From NCBI GenBank assembly GCA_036154955.1, contig JAYZWL010000088.1:1-64000 (forward strand): a DNA stretch of 64,000 nt. Direction: 5' to 3'. The DNA comes from Albimonas sp036154955. Lineage in GTDB: Bacteria; Pseudomonadota; Alphaproteobacteria; Rhodobacterales; Rhodobacteraceae. The notes beneath the pieces were generated by a model that worked only from the letters and a program-made list of their open reading frames with translations, was not told the origin of the DNA and made no database searches. The position numbers and the translations under genes were made by a program. Positions 36,001 to 44,356 of this stretch are shown piece by piece; the first letter of the stretch is position 1; the number at the start of each line of letters is the position of its first letter.

Positions 36001-37023
36001 TCAGAGCCCCTCCGCCACCAGCCGCAGCACGTCGACCAGACGGCAGGCGTAGCCCCATTCGTTGTCATACCAGGCGTAGACCTTGGCCTGCGTGCCGTTG
36101 ACCACCATCGTCGACGGCCCGTCCACGATGGAGGAGCGCGGGTCGTTCACGTAGTCGGCCGAGACCAGCGGCCGGGTCTCATACCCCAGGATGCCGCGCA
36201 GCTCGCCCTCGGCCGCCGCCTGGAACAGGGCGTTGATCTCCTCGACGCTGGTCTCCCGCTCCATCTCGAACACGCCGTCGGTCAGCGAGGCGTTGAGCAG
36301 CGGCACCCGCACCGCATGGCCGTTCAGCCGGCCGGTCAGCTCCGGATAGATCAGGGTGATCGCGGTCGCCGAACCCGTGGTGGTCGGGATCAGGCTGTTG
36401 AGCGCCGAGCGCGCCCGGCGCAGGTCCTTGGCCGGCCGGTCGACCATGGTCTGGGTGTTGGTCACGTCGTGGAGCGTGGTGATGGAGCCGTGGCGGATGC
36501 CGATCCGCTCATGCAGCACCTTCACCACCGGGGCGAGGCAGTTGGTGGTGCAACTCGCCGCGGTCACCAGATGATGCCGCGCCGGGTCGTAGAGGCGATG
36601 GTTGACGCCGTAGACGAGATTGAGCGCCGGCGCCTCCTTCACCGGGGCGGAGACCACGACCTTGCGCACCCCGGCGTCGTAATAGGGCTGCAGCTTCGCC
36701 GGGGTCTTGAAGGCGCCGGTGCAGTCCAGCACCACGTCCACGCCCAGCGCCTCCAGCGGCAGGTCCTCGATCCGCCGGGCGCGGGCGAGCGTCATACGGG
36801 TTCCGCGCACGGTCAGCCCGTCCTCGTCATGGGCGATCTCCGCCGGCCAGCGGCCGTGGACCGTGTCGAATTCCAGCAGATGCGCATGCTGGGCCGGGTC
36901 GCCCTCCGCATCGTTGAGCAGGACGATCTCGCCTTGCAGGCCCTGGTCGAAGGCGGCGCGCAGGGCGAGCTTGCCCATCCGGCCGAGGCCGTTGATCGCG
37001 ATGCGGGGGGCGGATGCGGGCAT
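36001..37023 (-). CDS. gapdh: ArsJ-associated glyceraldehyde-3-phosphate dehydrogenase
   Basis: The 340-residue GAPDH has the NAD-binding NGLGRMGKLALRAAF, the catalytic Cys158 in AASCTTNCLAPV, and YDNEWGYACRLVD at the C-terminus. It belongs to the ars-linked branch rather than the glycolytic one. With arsenate in place of phosphate it forms 1-arseno-3-phosphoglycerate, the substrate of ArsJ. It lies between arsRC and arsJ on one strand, 87 bp after the fusion gene. This step detoxifies As(V) without reduction, parallel to the ArsC route encoded upstream. Confidence 0.93.
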   Translation of the reverse strand: MPASAPRIAINGLGRMGKLALRAAFDQGLQGEIVLLNDAEGDPAQHAHLLEFDTVHGRWPAEIAHDEDGLTVRGTRMTLARARRIEDLPLEALGVDVVLDCTGAFKTPAKLQPYYDAGVRKVVVSAPVKEAPALNLVYGVNHRLYDPARHHLVTAASCTTNCLAPVVKVLHERIGIRHGSITTLHDVTNTQTMVDRPAKDLRRARSALNSLIPTTTGSATAITLIYPELTGRLNGHAVRVPLLNASLTDGVFEMERETSVEEINALFQAAAEGELRGILGYETRPLVSADYVNDPRSSIVDGPSTMVVNGTQAKVYAWYDNEWGYACRLVDVLRLVAEGL

Positions 37024-37110
37024 GGGGCGCTCCGGTGTCAGGGGAAGCGGCCGGCCGCGGACGCGGCCGGCCGATGGAAAGGAGGGCGTCGCGGCAGGAG
37101 GCCGGAGGGG

Positions 37111-37971
37111 TCAGTCGGCCCGGGCGGGGGCGTCGGCCTCTCCCGGAATCGCGTCCAGCCGGCGCTGCAGCGAAATCCGGTCGAGCGACTCCAGCGGAAG
37201 CTCCATGAAGGCCGACAGCCGCCGGTGCAGCCCCCGATAGGCGTCGAGGAAGGCGAGGCCCTTCTCTGCGTCCGAGCCCTCCACCTTCACCGGGTCGGGC
37301 ATCCCCCAATGCGCGGAGATCGGCTGCCCGGGCCAGGGCGGGCATTCCTCGTTCGCCGCCAGATCGCAGACGGTGAACACGAAATCCAGCGCCGGCGCGT
37401 CGGGCCCCTGGAACTCCGCCACGTTCTTGGCGCGCAGGGCGGCGACGTCGTGACCCAGCTCGCGCAGCACCGCGACGGCATGGGGGTTCAGCTCGGAATA
37501 GGGACGGGTCCCGGCCGAGAAGGCCCGGAACCGGCCGCCCCCCTCCCTGGCCAGGATCGACTCGGCGAAGATGGAGCGGGCCGAGTTGCCGGTGCAGATG
37601 AACAGCACGTTGAAGACGCGGTCGGTCATCGGGGGACCTCCGAGGGTCTGGAAGGCGCGCGCGGCGAGCGGGATGCACAGCTCGGGCCGCCCGCGGCAGC
37701 AGTCCGAGACCAGGTAGTCGACCAGCGCGCCGGTCCGGGCGAGGTCGATGCTGTAAAAGACCGATTTTCCGTGACGCCGCGATGTCACCAGCCCGGCCCG
37801 GGCCAGCGCCCCGACATGGACCGACAGCGTGTTCGGCTTCATGCCCAGCGCCTCGGCGATGTCGCTGGGGCGCACGCCTTCCGGCGCGTGGCGGGCGAGC
37901 AGGCGGAACACGGCCAGGCGGCCGGCATGGCCGAGGGCGGCGAAGGCTTCTACTGACAGATTCGATTCCAT
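37111..37971 (-). CDS. arsRC: ArsR-ArsC fusion: arsenic repressor plus thioredoxin-type arsenate reductase
   Basis: The 286-residue fusion has an N-terminal ArsR winged helix (about 8-85; LGMKPNTLSVHVGALARAGLVTSRRHGK) with a cysteine cluster Cys91, Cys92 and Cys99 at its end, a plausible As(III) site. From about residue 118 a low-molecular-weight phosphatase fold follows with the P-loop CTGNSARS (Cys126, Arg132) and the redox pair Cys202/Cys210, the three-cysteine set of thioredoxin-linked ArsC. It therefore senses As(III) and reduces As(V) in one chain. The start ATG 37971 lies inside a 38-bp palindrome, which fits autorepression. No ArsB or Acr3 exporter for the arsenite produced is seen in the window. 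Confidence 0.93.
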   Translation of the reverse strand: MESNLSVEAFAALGHAGRLAVFRLLARHAPEGVRPSDIAEALGMKPNTLSVHVGALARAGLVTSRRHGKSVFYSIDLARTGALVDYLVSDCCRGRPELCIPLAARAFQTLGGPPMTDRVFNVLFICTGNSARSIFAESILAREGGGRFRAFSAGTRPYSELNPHAVAVLRELGHDVAALRAKNVAEFQGPDAPALDFVFTVCDLAANEECPPWPGQPISAHWGMPDPVKVEGSDAEKGLAFLDAYRGLHRRLSAFMELPLESLDRISLQRRLDAIPGEADAPARAD

Positions 37972-38000
37972 AATTCATGGATACATGAATTATGGAATCG
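37963..38000. promoter_or_regulatory. ArsR operator: 38-bp perfect palindrome over the arsRC start codon
   Basis: CGATTCCATAATTCATG (37963-37979), spacer GATA, and the exact complement (37984-38000). It is AT-rich in a very GC-rich region. It includes the arsRC start codon at 37969-37971, so a bound repressor would block both promoter escape and early elongation. Confidence 0.85.
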
Positions 38001-38230
38001 TTCAAGCGCCCATGCCGCGACGGGCGAGGGGCCGGAGGCGGGCTCCGGCAGTTCGCCGGCGGTCGCCCGACGGCGCCCCGCGCCGGCGGTCGGCCCGGAT
38101 CCCGGACCCGGGGCCGTCCGCGACGTTCTTCCGCGATCCGCGGCGACGTGGTAAACGATGCGCGCGACCCGACACCCAGCCTCGCCAGGCATCCGTCACT
38201 TTCCCAGATCAGATGCCGGCAGGTGAATAC

Positions 38231-38690
38231 ATGGCGAAGACGAAAGTTCGTTTCGTCGAGGGTGCGGATGTCGCTCTCGCGGATTTCATGGAGTTTCTCG
38301 GGGACTGTCTTCTCGACGGGGTGGTCGCATCCGACGACGAGACCTCGCTGACCATCACCGGCGCCGACACGCTCGGCACATTGACCGGAGAGAACATCAG
38401 CCTCGGGCTGGCCTCCACCGGCACGATCTCGACCTGGGTGCTTGAGGAGAACGGCGAGAAGCTCTGGACGATCTCCAACGCCGGGTTCGACGTCGCCGCC
38501 CTGACCGCGGCGGCCTTCGCCGAGGGCTACGGCGAGGACGTCTTCGCCTTCGAGACCTACTATTTCGACCGGGACTGGAACTACCGGGGCACGGATGCCG
38601 ACGACCTCGCGCCTCCGGGCGCCACGACCTCGGACGGGTTCGAGATCGATTTCGTGGGCGACGACGTCTTCACCCTGCGCGGCGGGGCCA
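38231..38690 (+). pseudogene. 5' fragment of an RTX-like exoprotein gene, truncated at a rearrangement junction
   Basis: From ATG 38231 (ribosome site AGGTGA) about 153 acidic residues are encoded: MAKTKVRFVEGADVALADF through YYFDRDWNYRGTDADDLAPP to DGFEIDFVGDDVFTLRGG. This is the N-terminal non-repeat part of proteins that normally continue into GGxGDD calcium-binding repeats. At about 38690 the coding pattern stops and the sequence becomes the antisense of a FecCD permease. The frame stays open to 39115, giving a chimeric 294-residue ORF, but the extra part is Ala/Pro/Arg-rich antisense. Composition is less GC-rich than the neighbours. The RTX repeats and secretion signal are missing, so it is probably non-functional. 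Confidence 0.7.
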
Positions 38691-39066
38691 GCGCGGCGAC
38701 GGCGGCGCCGGCGTTGACGCCCAGCAGGCCCGGTTCGGCCAGCGGGTTGCGCATCACCGTCTGCGCGATGGTCCCCGCCAGCCCCAGCGCCGCCCCGGCC
38801 AGCGCCGCCAGCGCCGCGCGCGGCAGGCGCAGGTCGAGCACGATCATCGCCGAGGCGGGGGAGGTCGTCCGGTCGCCGGTCAGGGCGCCGAGGATCTCCG
38901 CCGCCGGCAGAGCCCGGTCGCCCAGCGCCAGGGAGGCGGCGAAGACCGCGGCCAGCGACAGCGCCAGGGTCAGCCCCGGCGCGATGGCGCGGAAGGGGGC
39001 GCAGGCGGGCGCGAGCGCGGAGGCGAGCGTGGGGGCCGGGGCCTGGGTTTCGTCCCGCCGCCTCAT
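38690..39066 (-). pseudogene. N-terminal fragment of a second FecCD-type permease
   Basis: ATG 39066 overlaps the stop of the upstream permease (ATGA), the usual operon arrangement. About 125 residues are real FecCD sequence, ending with LPRAALAALAGAALGLAGTI, QTVMRNPLAEPGLLGVNAG and AAVAAL. Then the frame runs into the antisense of the RTX-like gene and stops at 38581. Family members have about 330-350 residues, so roughly two-thirds of the protein is lost, including the later helices and the ATPase-contact loop. The ATPase gene that normally follows is also absent. Confidence 0.8.
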
Positions 39067-40109
39067 GCCGCCGCGCCCGCCCGTCGCCCGGCCCGGCCGC
39101 GGACGAACCAGATGAACGCCGGCGCGCCGAGCAGCGCCATGCCCACCCCCACCGGCACGTCCCGCCCCGGCAGGCCCGCGCGCAGGGCGGCGTCGGCGCC
39201 GACCACCAGCGCCGCGCCGCCCAGCGCCGCGACCGGCAGCAGGCGGGCGAAATCCGTGCCCACCGCCAGCCGCGCCGCGTGGGGCGCCATCAGCCCCACG
39301 AAGCCGATCGGCCCGGCCAGCGCCACCGCCGAGCCCGCCAGCATCACCACCGCCACGGCGCAGAGCGCGCGCCAGAGCAGCACGTTCTGCCCCACCTGGC
39401 GGGCGACCTCCGCGCCGAGGCTCAGCGTCGTCACCTGGCGCGAGAAGATCAGCGCCGCGGCCAGCCCCGCCGCCGCCCAGGGCGCCGCGGCGGCCACCGC
39501 CTGGGGCGAGCGGCCTTCGACCGAGCCCACGGTCCAGGCCCGCACCGCGTCCAGAGAGCCCGTGTCGAAGATCAGCGCCGCCGCGGTCAACGAGCCGATG
39601 AAGGCCGACAGGATCGCGCCGGCCAGCGCCAGCTTCGCCGACGTCGCCCCGCCGCGCCCGGCGGAGCCCGCGGCGTAGACCGCCGCCGCCGCCATGGCCG
39701 CGCCGGCGAAGGCCCAGCCCACCAGCGTTCCCATCGCCGCCCCCGGGGCCAGGATCGAGGCGCAGACCACCGCGAAGGCCGCGCCGGCGTTGATCCCCAG
39801 CAGGCCGGGCGAGGCCAGCGGGTTGCCGGTCGCCGCCTGCATGATCGCCCCCGCCGCGGCCAGCGCGCCCCCCGCGATCAGCCCGGTCAGCAGCCGCGGC
39901 AGCCGCACCGCGCGCAGCACCGCATGGGCGTGGGCGTCCGGATCGGGGGAAAAGACGGCGGCGAACAGGGTCCGCGTCGGGATCTCGGTCGCGCCGATGC
40001 GCAGGGACCACAGGGCGGCCAGAGCCAGCAGCAGCGCCAGCCCCGCCGCGACCGCCGCGCCGCCTGCGCGGGAACGCCCGCCCGACGACGCCCGCCCCGC
40101 CGCGGTCAT
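39063..40109 (-). CDS. Iron-siderophore ABC transporter permease, FecCD family
   Basis: The 348-residue permease has about ten helices and the hallmarks VRLPRLLTGLIAGGALAAAGAIMQAATGNPLASPGLLGINAGAA and GPIGFVGLMAPHAARLAVG, the cytoplasmic loop that docks the ATPase. It lies directly after the binding-protein gene (ATGA-type overlap at 40106-40109). Its partner permease is truncated and no ATPase follows, so it could only work with subunits supplied by another system, for example the complete transporter at 44658-48485. Confidence 0.9.
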   Translation of the reverse strand: MTAAGRASSGGRSRAGGAAVAAGLALLLALAALWSLRIGATEIPTRTLFAAVFSPDPDAHAHAVLRAVRLPRLLTGLIAGGALAAAGAIMQAATGNPLASPGLLGINAGAAFAVVCASILAPGAAMGTLVGWAFAGAAMAAAAVYAAGSAGRGGATSAKLALAGAILSAFIGSLTAAALIFDTGSLDAVRAWTVGSVEGRSPQAVAAAAPWAAAGLAAALIFSRQVTTLSLGAEVARQVGQNVLLWRALCAVAVVMLAGSAVALAGPIGFVGLMAPHAARLAVGTDFARLLPVAALGGAALVVGADAALRAGLPGRDVPVGVGMALLGAPAFIWFVRGRAGRRAGAAA

Positions 40110-41065
40110 TCCGCCGCCAGCAGGTATCGCTCGACATCGTCGAGCACCCGGTGGGCCGATGCGGCGCCCGAGAACTCCATCCAGGTCCCGGCATCCACCC
40201 GATGCGCCCGCCCCGCCTTAACCGCCGGCAGCGCGCGCCAGAGCGGATGGGCCAGCACCTCGTCCAGCCGCCCGTTGGTGTCGGAATCGTTGGCCCCCCC
40301 GACGATGTAGAGCAATGTCTCCCCGCTCAGGCCCGCCAACTCCTCCCAGTCCGGGCGACGCAGGGTCTCGTCGCCCTGCGCGGTCTCGAACGGGGGCCGG
40401 ACCACGCCCGCGTCGCGCAGCACCAGGAAGGGGCCGTAGGCGCGAGGGCTGTCGAGATAGACCTGAAAATCCCAGGTGGTGATGCGCAGGACCGAGACCG
40501 GGGCCCGGCTGACCCGCGCGCGCAGCGCCTGCGCGCGCGCCTCGTATTCGGCGAGGATCGCCTCGGCCTCCGCCCCGCGCCCGGTGGCCCGGGCGAGGAT
40601 GCGGTAATAGTCCTTCCAGTTCTCCGCCCCGATCAGCACCGTCGGCGCGATGCGCGAGGCCATGGCCAGCGCCGTCTCGCCCAACATGCCGGCGCCGAGG
40701 ATCAGGTCGGGTTGAAGCGCCGCGACCGTCTCGAGGCTCGGCTCGACGAAGGCGCCGATGCTCTCCACCCCCGCGGCCTCCGCCCGGGCGCGCAGGGCGT
40801 CGTCGGACATGCCGACGAGCGGGGCGCCCACCAGCGGAAGGCCCAGCTCCAACCCCATGCCGAGGCTGAAGGTCGGGTCGAGGACCAGGATCCGCTGCGG
40901 GTCGACCGGAACGCAGACCGGCCCGCCGAGGATCATCGGCCCCTCGACCAGCCGCCCGTCGCAATCGGCGGCGGAGGCCGGGGCGGGAGCGAGACCGGGG
41001 GCGAGGCCGAACGCGGCGGCGAGCGCCGACAGGGCGAGGGCGGCGGCGGAACGGGGTCGGCGCAT
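40106..41065 (-). CDS. Iron-siderophore ABC transporter periplasmic binding protein
   Basis: The 319-residue FecB/FhuD-type protein has a signal peptide (MRRPRSAAALALSALAAAFG through PASA, cleavage before ADCDG). The segments QRILVLDPTFSLGMGLELGLPLVGAP, VESIGAFVEPSLETVAALQPDLILGA and LRITTWDFQVYLDS mark a class III binding protein. Cys near the mature N-terminus (ADCDG and GPVCVP) could form a disulfide. It delivers ferric siderophore to the permease encoded immediately downstream. It is preceded on the same strand by the FhuF and TonB-receptor genes. Confidence 0.9.
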   Translation of the reverse strand: MRRPRSAAALALSALAAAFGLAPGLAPAPASAADCDGRLVEGPMILGGPVCVPVDPQRILVLDPTFSLGMGLELGLPLVGAPLVGMSDDALRARAEAAGVESIGAFVEPSLETVAALQPDLILGAGMLGETALAMASRIAPTVLIGAENWKDYYRILARATGRGAEAEAILAEYEARAQALRARVSRAPVSVLRITTWDFQVYLDSPRAYGPFLVLRDAGVVRPPFETAQGDETLRRPDWEELAGLSGETLLYIVGGANDSDTNGRLDEVLAHPLWRALPAVKAGRAHRVDAGTWMEFSGAASAHRVLDDVERYLLAAE

Positions 41066-41106
41066 GGGGCGGCTCCTTCGCGGCGCGAGCGCGGGGCGGG
41101 ACGGGA

Positions 41107-42126
41107 TCACGGCTCGGCCAGGGGGCCGGCGCCGGCGGGGGGCGGGACGAGCCGGCGGCGCAGCCCGGCCTCGACGATGGCGCGCATCTCCGCTTCCGGT
41201 CGCAGCACGCAGGTCGTGCATAACGCGGCGCCGGGAAGGTCCTTCCACAGGCAGCAGCCGCCGCGGGCGCGGAAGGCCCGGCGCAGCGGCGGGGCGTCGG
41301 GGCGGGCCGGGTCGCGGACCTCCGCCTCCAGAAAGCGCATCTGCGGGTTGGTCATCGGCGCGCCGGGGCGCTTGAGGATGCCCAGCGCGTCGGCGCGGGC
41401 CGCCTCCTCCCGGCCCAGCGCGCGCCCGACCTCCAGGAACTCGCCCGCCACCGCGTCGCCCGCCAGCCGCCACATGGCGCGGCGGGACAGGCGGGTGAGC
41501 CGATGCGCGGCCTCGATCAGCGGGCCGAGGAAGGCCTCCAGCTCCTCCCGCATCCGATCGCGCAGCGCCTCCCGGTCCGGCGCGGGCCGGGCGTCGGGAT
41601 GCACGGCGAAGGGGCCCTGCCCGGCCTCGACGTCGAAGGCCGGGTCGAGCAGGTCGAGATGGACCGGGTCCCGCTCTGTCGTCGCGGACGCGGCGACGAC
41701 GGCGAAACGGGTGGCGCCCGCCCCCAGCCGCGGCGCGACGCCCGCGCCCAGCAGGCAGGCGGCGGCCAGGGTGGACGCAGGGCTCGCCGCGGTGATGACC
41801 AGCGAGGCGGCCAGCCCCTTGGGCTGAAGCCGCGGCTCCCAGCGGCGCGGCCGCTCCAGCAGCGCGCGCATCGCTTCCGCGTCGGCGCAAAGCTCCGACA
41901 GGCGCGGCCTGTCGCCCGGCGGCGGCGCGCCCGCCCCGCCGGCCCGCGACAGGCGCAGATAGGGCTGGCGCCGGGTCAGCACCGCGAAGACCGCGTCCAG
42001 CGGGTGCGGCGGCGCGGACGTCACTGCGGCCGTCGCAGGGGCCGTCGCAGGGGCGGGCGGGGGAGCCGAAGCGGAAACTGGGTCGGTGGGGGGCGCATCC
42101 GCGCCTCTCCTGCCATGTCCGGTCAT
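41107..42126 (-). CDS. FhuF-like siderophore-iron reductase
   Basis: The 339-residue cytoplasmic protein ends with GGCCLWKDLPGAALCTTC. The four cysteines Cys291, Cys292, Cys303 and Cys306 form the CC-x10-C-x2-C pattern that binds the unusual [2Fe-2S] cluster of FhuF reductases. FhuF releases Fe(II) from imported ferric siderophores. The first 45 residues are low-complexity Pro/Ala. It lies 10 bp after the TonB receptor gene and before the binding protein gene, in one iron-uptake operon. Confidence 0.88.
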   Translation of the reverse strand: MTGHGRRGADAPPTDPVSASAPPPAPATAPATAAVTSAPPHPLDAVFAVLTRRQPYLRLSRAGGAGAPPPGDRPRLSELCADAEAMRALLERPRRWEPRLQPKGLAASLVITAASPASTLAAACLLGAGVAPRLGAGATRFAVVAASATTERDPVHLDLLDPAFDVEAGQGPFAVHPDARPAPDREALRDRMREELEAFLGPLIEAAHRLTRLSRRAMWRLAGDAVAGEFLEVGRALGREEAARADALGILKRPGAPMTNPQMRFLEAEVRDPARPDAPPLRRAFRARGGCCLWKDLPGAALCTTCVLRPEAEMRAIVEAGLRRRLVPPPAGAGPLAEP

Positions 42127-42136
42127 CCCGCCCCCG

Positions 42137-44356
42137 TCAGAACGTCGCGCGCAGGCGCAGGCCGACGCTCCGCCCCTCGCCGATCGTGGCGTTGGCGCCG
42201 GTCGCGTCGATCGAGGTCAGGTAGCGGTCGTCGAACAGGTTGCGCACATAGAGCGCCACCGTCGCCGGCCCGAGGTCGTAGCCGATCTGGGCGTTGACCA
42301 CGGTGTAGGCGTCGACCTCCCGCGCATCGGTGTTGGCCACGTCGCCGAAGCTGTAGTAGCCGCCGGTGAAGGTGGCGTCGGCCGCGGCGAACACCCCGCT
42401 CGCATGGCGCCAGGACGCGCCGAGGCTCGCGGTCGCCGCCGGCGCCTCGGGGTAGGACTTGCCCTTGAGCGCGCCGGCCGAGGTCACGCCCGCGTCGAAT
42501 TCGGTCCGCATCAGGCCCAGCGCGCCGAACACCTGGAAGCCTGGCGCGACCTGCCAGCGGGCGTCGACCTCCAGCCCGTAGGCGTGGGAACGGGCCCCGT
42601 TCTCGGTCACGGTCTGGCCGGGGAAGGCGGGGTTGGAGGTCAGGATCTGCTGGTTCTCGTAGTCGTACCAGAAGGCGTTGGCGTTCACCTCCAGCCGGTC
42701 GTCCAGCCAGCGCGACCGCCAGGCCAGCTCGTAGGCCCAGAGATATTCCGGCGCCACCTCGTTGATCGCGCCGGTCCCCGCCACCGCCTCCGAGAAGCCG
42801 GCCCGGTAGCCGCGCGAGGCGGTCAGCCCGACCGTGTGATCGGGGGTCACGTCGAAGGCCGCGCCGACCTTGGGCAGGAACACCACGTTCTCGGCGGAGC
42901 TCTTCTCGTCCAGCGAACCGTAGACCGCCTGCGGCGTGCAGCCGGCGACCGCGCATTCGCCGATCGCGGCCTGGGTGGCGCCCACGTCCAGCGCCCGGCC
43001 GCGGAAGTCGGCGGAGACCTCCTCGTGCAGCAGGCGGCCGCCGGCCATCAGGGTCCAGCGCTCGGTCAGCGCGTAGCGGGCGTCGGCGTAGATCGCGTAA
43101 TTGGTCGTCTCGTTGCGGGCGTCCAGCTCCTGGAAATAGGCGACGGGGATGCCGGCGGGGGCGAGCTGGTCGGTGGCGATGACCGAGTCGAGATCGGTGC
43201 GGAACCGCCCGAAGAACAGCCCGATGACGCCGGAGAGGCCGGAGCCCGCGGGCTCGAAGGTCAGTTGCAGGTCCTGAGAGATGTCGCGCGCGTCGCGGGT
43301 GTCGTCGCGGTCGAAGACCGAGCCGGCGGGCGACCAGATCTGGACTTCGGTATCCGACATCGCGGTCACCGATTTCAGCGCGAAGCCGCCGGGCAGGTCG
43401 TAGTCGACCTCGGCCACGTAGCGGTTGACATGGGTGTCGCGGAACTCCGCCGCCGTGCCGGTGGGATCGTCGAAGACCCGGTCGAAGAAATCGGGGCCCG
43501 AGACCGCGTTCCAGCCCGGCTTGTCATGGGTGTGGGAGGCGGTGAACAGCGCCCGCAGGCCGGGGATCGCGTCGGGCTCGAACAGCAGCTTGCCGCGGAT
43601 CTCCTCGAACTCGTCCTCCTTGAGCGAGTCGGCGGCGGGGTTGGCGTAGCGGATGTCCTTCTCCTCGCGCGCCACCTGGCCGGCGATGCGGAAAGCGACC
43701 TGATCGCCCAGCAGCGGCCCCGACAACGCCAGCGCGCCGGAGCGGCGGCTGTCCGTGCCGAACTCCCCCTCGGCGATCATCTCGGGATGGAAGGTGGGGT
43801 CCTTGGTCTCCACGATCACCGCGCCGCCCAGCGCGTTGCGGCCCTGAAGGGTGGACTGGGGGCCGCGCAGGACCTCCACCTGCTCGACGTCGAACAGGCC
43901 GCGGCTGCCGCGGCGGGTGGCCTCCACCCCCTGCTGGGCGCCGTCCACGATCACCGCGACGACCGGCGCGGCGCGGCTGGGCTGGGTCACGCCCTCCGAG
44001 TTCAGGCCGCGGATGACGATGTTGGCGTCGCCGCGCCCGTCGGGACTGGAGGTGACGTTGGGCATCCGGTCCAGCGCCTGGTCGAGGGATTCGATGGCGT
44101 AGGTCTCGATGTCGTCGGCGGTGGCGACGCCGACGCTGGCATAGGTGCGGAAGCGGTCGCGGGCGACCTTCTCGCCGGCGACGATGACCGGGTCGAGCGC
44201 GATGGGGTCCAGCGCGATGGGATCGGGCGCGATGGGATCGGGCGTCGCGGGATCGGGTGCGGCGTCCTGCGCGCCGGCCGGGGCGGCGAGAAGGGCGGAC
44301 GCCGCGACGGCGCCGAACAGGGCGGCGCGCATCGGGCGCGGTCGGGTGGCGGGCAT
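42137..44356 (-). CDS. TonB-dependent outer-membrane receptor (siderophore type)
   Basis: The 739-residue protein has a signal peptide (MRAALFGAVAASALLAAPAGAQ), then an Asp-Pro-rich linker of five-residue repeats, then a plug domain (about 55-180: DPVIVAGEKVARDRF, LDQALDRMPNVTSSPDGRG, VEVLRGPQSTLQGRNALGG). A 22-strand beta-barrel follows and ends in VGLRLRATF with the C-terminal Phe needed for Bam assembly. Barrel signatures such as LRATASLGASWRHASG-type strands and YVRNLFDDRYLTS are present. It should bind a ferric siderophore and pass it inward with TonB energy. It is the first gene of the minus-strand module. A 19-bp inverted repeat lies upstream. Confidence 0.92.
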   Translation of the reverse strand: MPATRPRPMRAALFGAVAASALLAAPAGAQDAAPDPATPDPIAPDPIALDPIALDPVIVAGEKVARDRFRTYASVGVATADDIETYAIESLDQALDRMPNVTSSPDGRGDANIVIRGLNSEGVTQPSRAAPVVAVIVDGAQQGVEATRRGSRGLFDVEQVEVLRGPQSTLQGRNALGGAVIVETKDPTFHPEMIAEGEFGTDSRRSGALALSGPLLGDQVAFRIAGQVAREEKDIRYANPAADSLKEDEFEEIRGKLLFEPDAIPGLRALFTASHTHDKPGWNAVSGPDFFDRVFDDPTGTAAEFRDTHVNRYVAEVDYDLPGGFALKSVTAMSDTEVQIWSPAGSVFDRDDTRDARDISQDLQLTFEPAGSGLSGVIGLFFGRFRTDLDSVIATDQLAPAGIPVAYFQELDARNETTNYAIYADARYALTERWTLMAGGRLLHEEVSADFRGRALDVGATQAAIGECAVAGCTPQAVYGSLDEKSSAENVVFLPKVGAAFDVTPDHTVGLTASRGYRAGFSEAVAGTGAINEVAPEYLWAYELAWRSRWLDDRLEVNANAFWYDYENQQILTSNPAFPGQTVTENGARSHAYGLEVDARWQVAPGFQVFGALGLMRTEFDAGVTSAGALKGKSYPEAPAATASLGASWRHASGVFAAADATFTGGYYSFGDVANTDAREVDAYTVVNAQIGYDLGPATVALYVRNLFDDRYLTSIDATGANATIGEGRSVGLRLRATF
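44191..44265 (-). repeat. Five tandem 15-bp units in the receptor's N-terminal linker
   Basis: Five in-frame units with GCGCGATGGGATCGG-like sequence encode repeats of (P/L)-D-P-I-A between the signal peptide and the plug. Units 2-3 are nearly identical and outer units diverge. Unit-number changes would alter linker length without a frameshift. Confidence 0.75.

Noticed and set aside
38691..39115. C-terminal extension of the RTX-like ORF
   Set aside because: It is the antisense of the permease fragment (TAAPALTPSRPGSASG mirrors NPLAEPGLLGVNAGAA), so it is not native coding sequence.
38581..40194. One long 537-codon minus-strand permease ORF
   Set aside because: It runs through the genuine permease 39063-40109 in a different frame and only its 3' part (38690-39066) is real permease sequence, so it was split into an intact gene and a truncated one.
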